From Bradyrhizobium erythrophlei (GTDB lineage Bacteria; Pseudomonadota; Alphaproteobacteria; Rhizobiales; Xanthobacteraceae), in assembly GCA_900129675.1 (NCBI GenBank), contig FSRD01000001.1:5879501-5943500 (forward strand): a DNA stretch of 64,000 bases, given 5' to 3'. The translations under genes were made by a program, and so were the position numbers. Positions 62,334 through 64,000 of the stretch are shown one piece after another (the stretch's first letter is position 1; every line of letters begins with the position of its first letter). The notes under the pieces were generated by a model, which ran no database searches, was not told the DNA's origin, and worked only from the letters and a program-made list of their open reading frames with translations.

Positions 62334-63649
62334 ACATCTGCCAGAAGCAGGCCCGGTCAGTCCTCTGCCTGCCCCTGGTGAAGCAGGCCAAGCTGATCGG
62401 GGTGCTCTATCTCGAGAACAATTTGGCATCGCACGTGTTCACGCCCGCCCGGATCTCGGTGCTGGAATTGCTGGCGTCGCAAGCGGCGATCTCGCTGGAG
62501 AATGCCCGTCTGTATAACGATCTCCAAGAGCGCGAGGCCAAGATCCGGCGCCTGGTCGATTCGAACATCGTCGGGATCGTGATCTGGGATGTTCAGGGCC
62601 GGATCATCGATGCCAACCAGGCCTTTCTCGACATGGTCGGATATGCCCAGGAAGATCTCGTCTCGGGTCGGCTGCGATGGACCGAGCTGACGCCGGCCGA
62701 ATGGCGCGACGCCGACGAACAGATCATCACAGAGCTAAAGGCGGTTGGAACCCTCCAACCGCGGGAGAAAGAGTACCTTCGCAAAGACGGCAGCCGCGTG
62801 CCGGTTCTGGTCGCCCGCGCGCTTTTTGAGTGGAAACCAGACGAAGGGGTTTCCTTTGTCATCGACATGACCGACCGCAAGCGAGCGGAAGAGAAGCTGC
62901 GCGCCAGCGAACGGCGCCTCCTCGATGCCCGGATGGAACTCGCACACGTAACGCGCGTGACGACGCTGGGCGAGATGACAGCTTCCATCGCCCATGAAGT
63001 GAACCAGCCGCTCGCCGCTGTCGCCGCCAACGCCGAGGCCTGTCTGCGCTGGCTCGACCGCGCAACTCCCGACCTGGACGCAGCGCGCCGCTCGGTGGAA
63101 TGGGTAATAAACGACAACAATCGGGCGAGTGAGGTAATCCGGCGCGTCCGGGCGCTCGCGAAAAAGACTGAGATTGAGAAGCTGCCACTCGACGTCAATG
63201 ACGTTGTCAAGGAGGTCATCACGCTGGTACAGCGTGAGCTAACCAGCCACCAGGTGTCGTTGCAAATGGAGTTGGCGCCCGCTCTCCCCATGATCATGGG
63301 CGATCGGGTCCAATTGCAGCAGGTGATGATTAATCTGGTGATGAATGGCATTGAAGCCATGCAATCGGTCACGGATCGGCCGCGCGAACTGGTGATCCGA
63401 TCCCGCCAGAACGAGCCACAACAAATGCTCGTCAGTGTGGCGGATTGCGGCGTTGGACTCTCCGCCGAGGATGCGGACCGGCTGTTCAACGCCTTCTTCA
63501 CCACCAAATCCGGCGGCATGGGGATGGGACTCTCGATCTGCCGTTCGATCGTGGAGGCGCACGGGGGACGACTGTCAGCTTTCGGCAACGAGGGGTCCGG
63601 AGCAACGTTCCAGTTCGTCCTGCCCTTGCATCAAGAGGAGGCGTCGTGA
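62334..63649 (+). pseudogene. GAF-PAS sensor histidine kinase, 3' part of a second trifunctional kinase
   Basis: The frame enters from the insertion-sequence end (first foreign codons MISDRH) and joins the GAF domain at ICQKQARSVLCLPLVKQAKL. PAS (RRLVDSNIVGIVIWD), HisKA (ASIAHEVNQPLAAVAANAEA) and HATPase (NGIEAMQSVT, GMGMGLSICRSIVEAHGG) follow. It is very similar to the last 460 residues of the protein at 20073-25550, differing by a short insertion before the HisKA domain. The kinase-like, ATPase and most GAF regions are missing. The phosphotransfer part is intact, so a product could still phosphorylate the response regulator whose start it overlaps, without normal input control. Confidence 0.85.
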
Positions 63650-64000
63650 CCGAGCGCCCCAAAACATCGCATGAACCCGCGAGCGCCAGGGAGCCGATTG
63701 TCTTCGTTATCGACGACGACGCATCGATGCGCAGGGCGCTGAACAATCTTTTTCAATCGGTGGGTTTGGCGGTTCAGGTGTTCGGTTCGGCGCCCGAAAT
63801 GCTGCAGAGCAAACTTCCGGATGTTGCCAGCTGCCTGGTCCTCGACATCAGATTGCCGGGAGTGAGCGGCCTGGACTTTCAAACCGACCTAGCCAAGGCG
63901 AACATTCACATTCCGATCATCTTTATGACCGGCCATGGCGATATTCCGATGACCGTCAGGGCCATGAAGGGCGGAGCGGTCGATTTTCTGACCAAACCGT
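63646..64000 (+). CDS. FixJ/NodW-type response regulator, 5' part (runs off window)
   Basis: The GTG at 63646 overlaps the kinase stop (GTGA), so the genes are coupled. The receiver domain is visible: FVIDDDASMRRALNNLF (acidic pocket), CLVLDIRLPGVSGLDF (phospho-acceptor Asp), IIFMTGHGDIPMTVRAMKGG and DFLTKP (conserved Lys). FixJ/NodW-like regulators continue with a LuxR-type DNA-binding domain, which would lie beyond the window. A poorly conserved 20-residue leader precedes the receiver. Confidence 0.9.
   Translation, partial: MTERPKTSHEPASAREPIVFVIDDDASMRRALNNLFQSVGLAVQVFGSAPEMLQSKLPDVASCLVLDIRLPGVSGLDFQTDLAKANIHIPIIFMTGHGDIPMTVRAMKGGAVDFLTKP

Overview
The window looks like a chromosomal accessory region of a GC-rich alphaproteobacterium of the Bradyrhizobium/Nitrobacteraceae type. 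This rests on recognition of gene families (class I PHA synthase, OpgC, DUF2849-CysI-DUF934, the formate dehydrogenase cluster with DUF6505/DUF6352/DUF3305/DUF3306/TorD, a FixJ/NodW-like regulator, and many small Bradyrhizobium-type exported proteins). No database search was possible. No rRNA, intact tRNA or CRISPR array was seen.

Layout. 0-10.6 kb: 3' end of phaC, an alpha/beta hydrolase, opgC, and many small or broken genes. These include a two-gene cassette of small exported/membrane proteins present twice (about 1.5-2.2 kb and 8.0-8.7 kb), and remnants of IS110, IS30, a group II intron, a LigD-type ligase and an IS701-like transposase. 10.6-17.9 kb: the most unusual locus. A repressor-like gene and a putative ADP-ribosyltransferase-like gene face an ADP-ribosylglycohydrolase, a beta-CASP-like metallo-beta-lactamase, a PD-(D/E)XK-type protein and a truncated PPP phosphatase. 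An insertion sequence sits exactly between the two arms, and an IS5 remnant cuts off the distal end. 17.9-20.1 kb: a mobile-element graveyard (IS5, intron maturase, IS110).

20-25.5 kb: one 1825-residue protein joining a kinase-like domain, an AAA ATPase, GAF, PAS and histidine kinase domains. A close second copy, beheaded by an insertion sequence but still followed by its response regulator, lies at 62.3-64 kb in the opposite orientation. 25.8-35 kb: two nearly identical catalase genes form a large inverted repeat around HD-domain, LysR and cytochrome bd genes. The right-hand catalase is intact in an apparent HD-catalase-cydA-cydB operon; the left-hand one is frameshifted by a 13-bp tandem duplication.

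35-44 kb: sulfur genes: a DoxDA-type thiosulfate:quinone oxidoreductase, an orphan periplasmic binding protein and a DsrE-like exported protein, then ferredoxin FdxA, CysG, ferredoxin-NADP reductase, DUF2849, CysI and DUF934 (sulfite reduction with siroheme supply). 44.4-46.2 kb: fused gene fragments (DUF202, carbonic anhydrase, histidine kinase, a third partial cydA). 46.2-48.8 kb: a second cytochrome bd operon with a DUF2474 small subunit. 49.2-60.7 kb: psiE and a compact formate dehydrogenase operon. 60.9-64 kb: broken integrase, insertion sequence, histidine kinase fragment and response regulator.

The intact core suggests flexible respiration (two bd-type quinol oxidases, formate and thiosulfate as electron donors to quinone) plus peroxide defence and sulfite assimilation, set in DNA heavily reworked by transposition, duplication and probable gene conversion.
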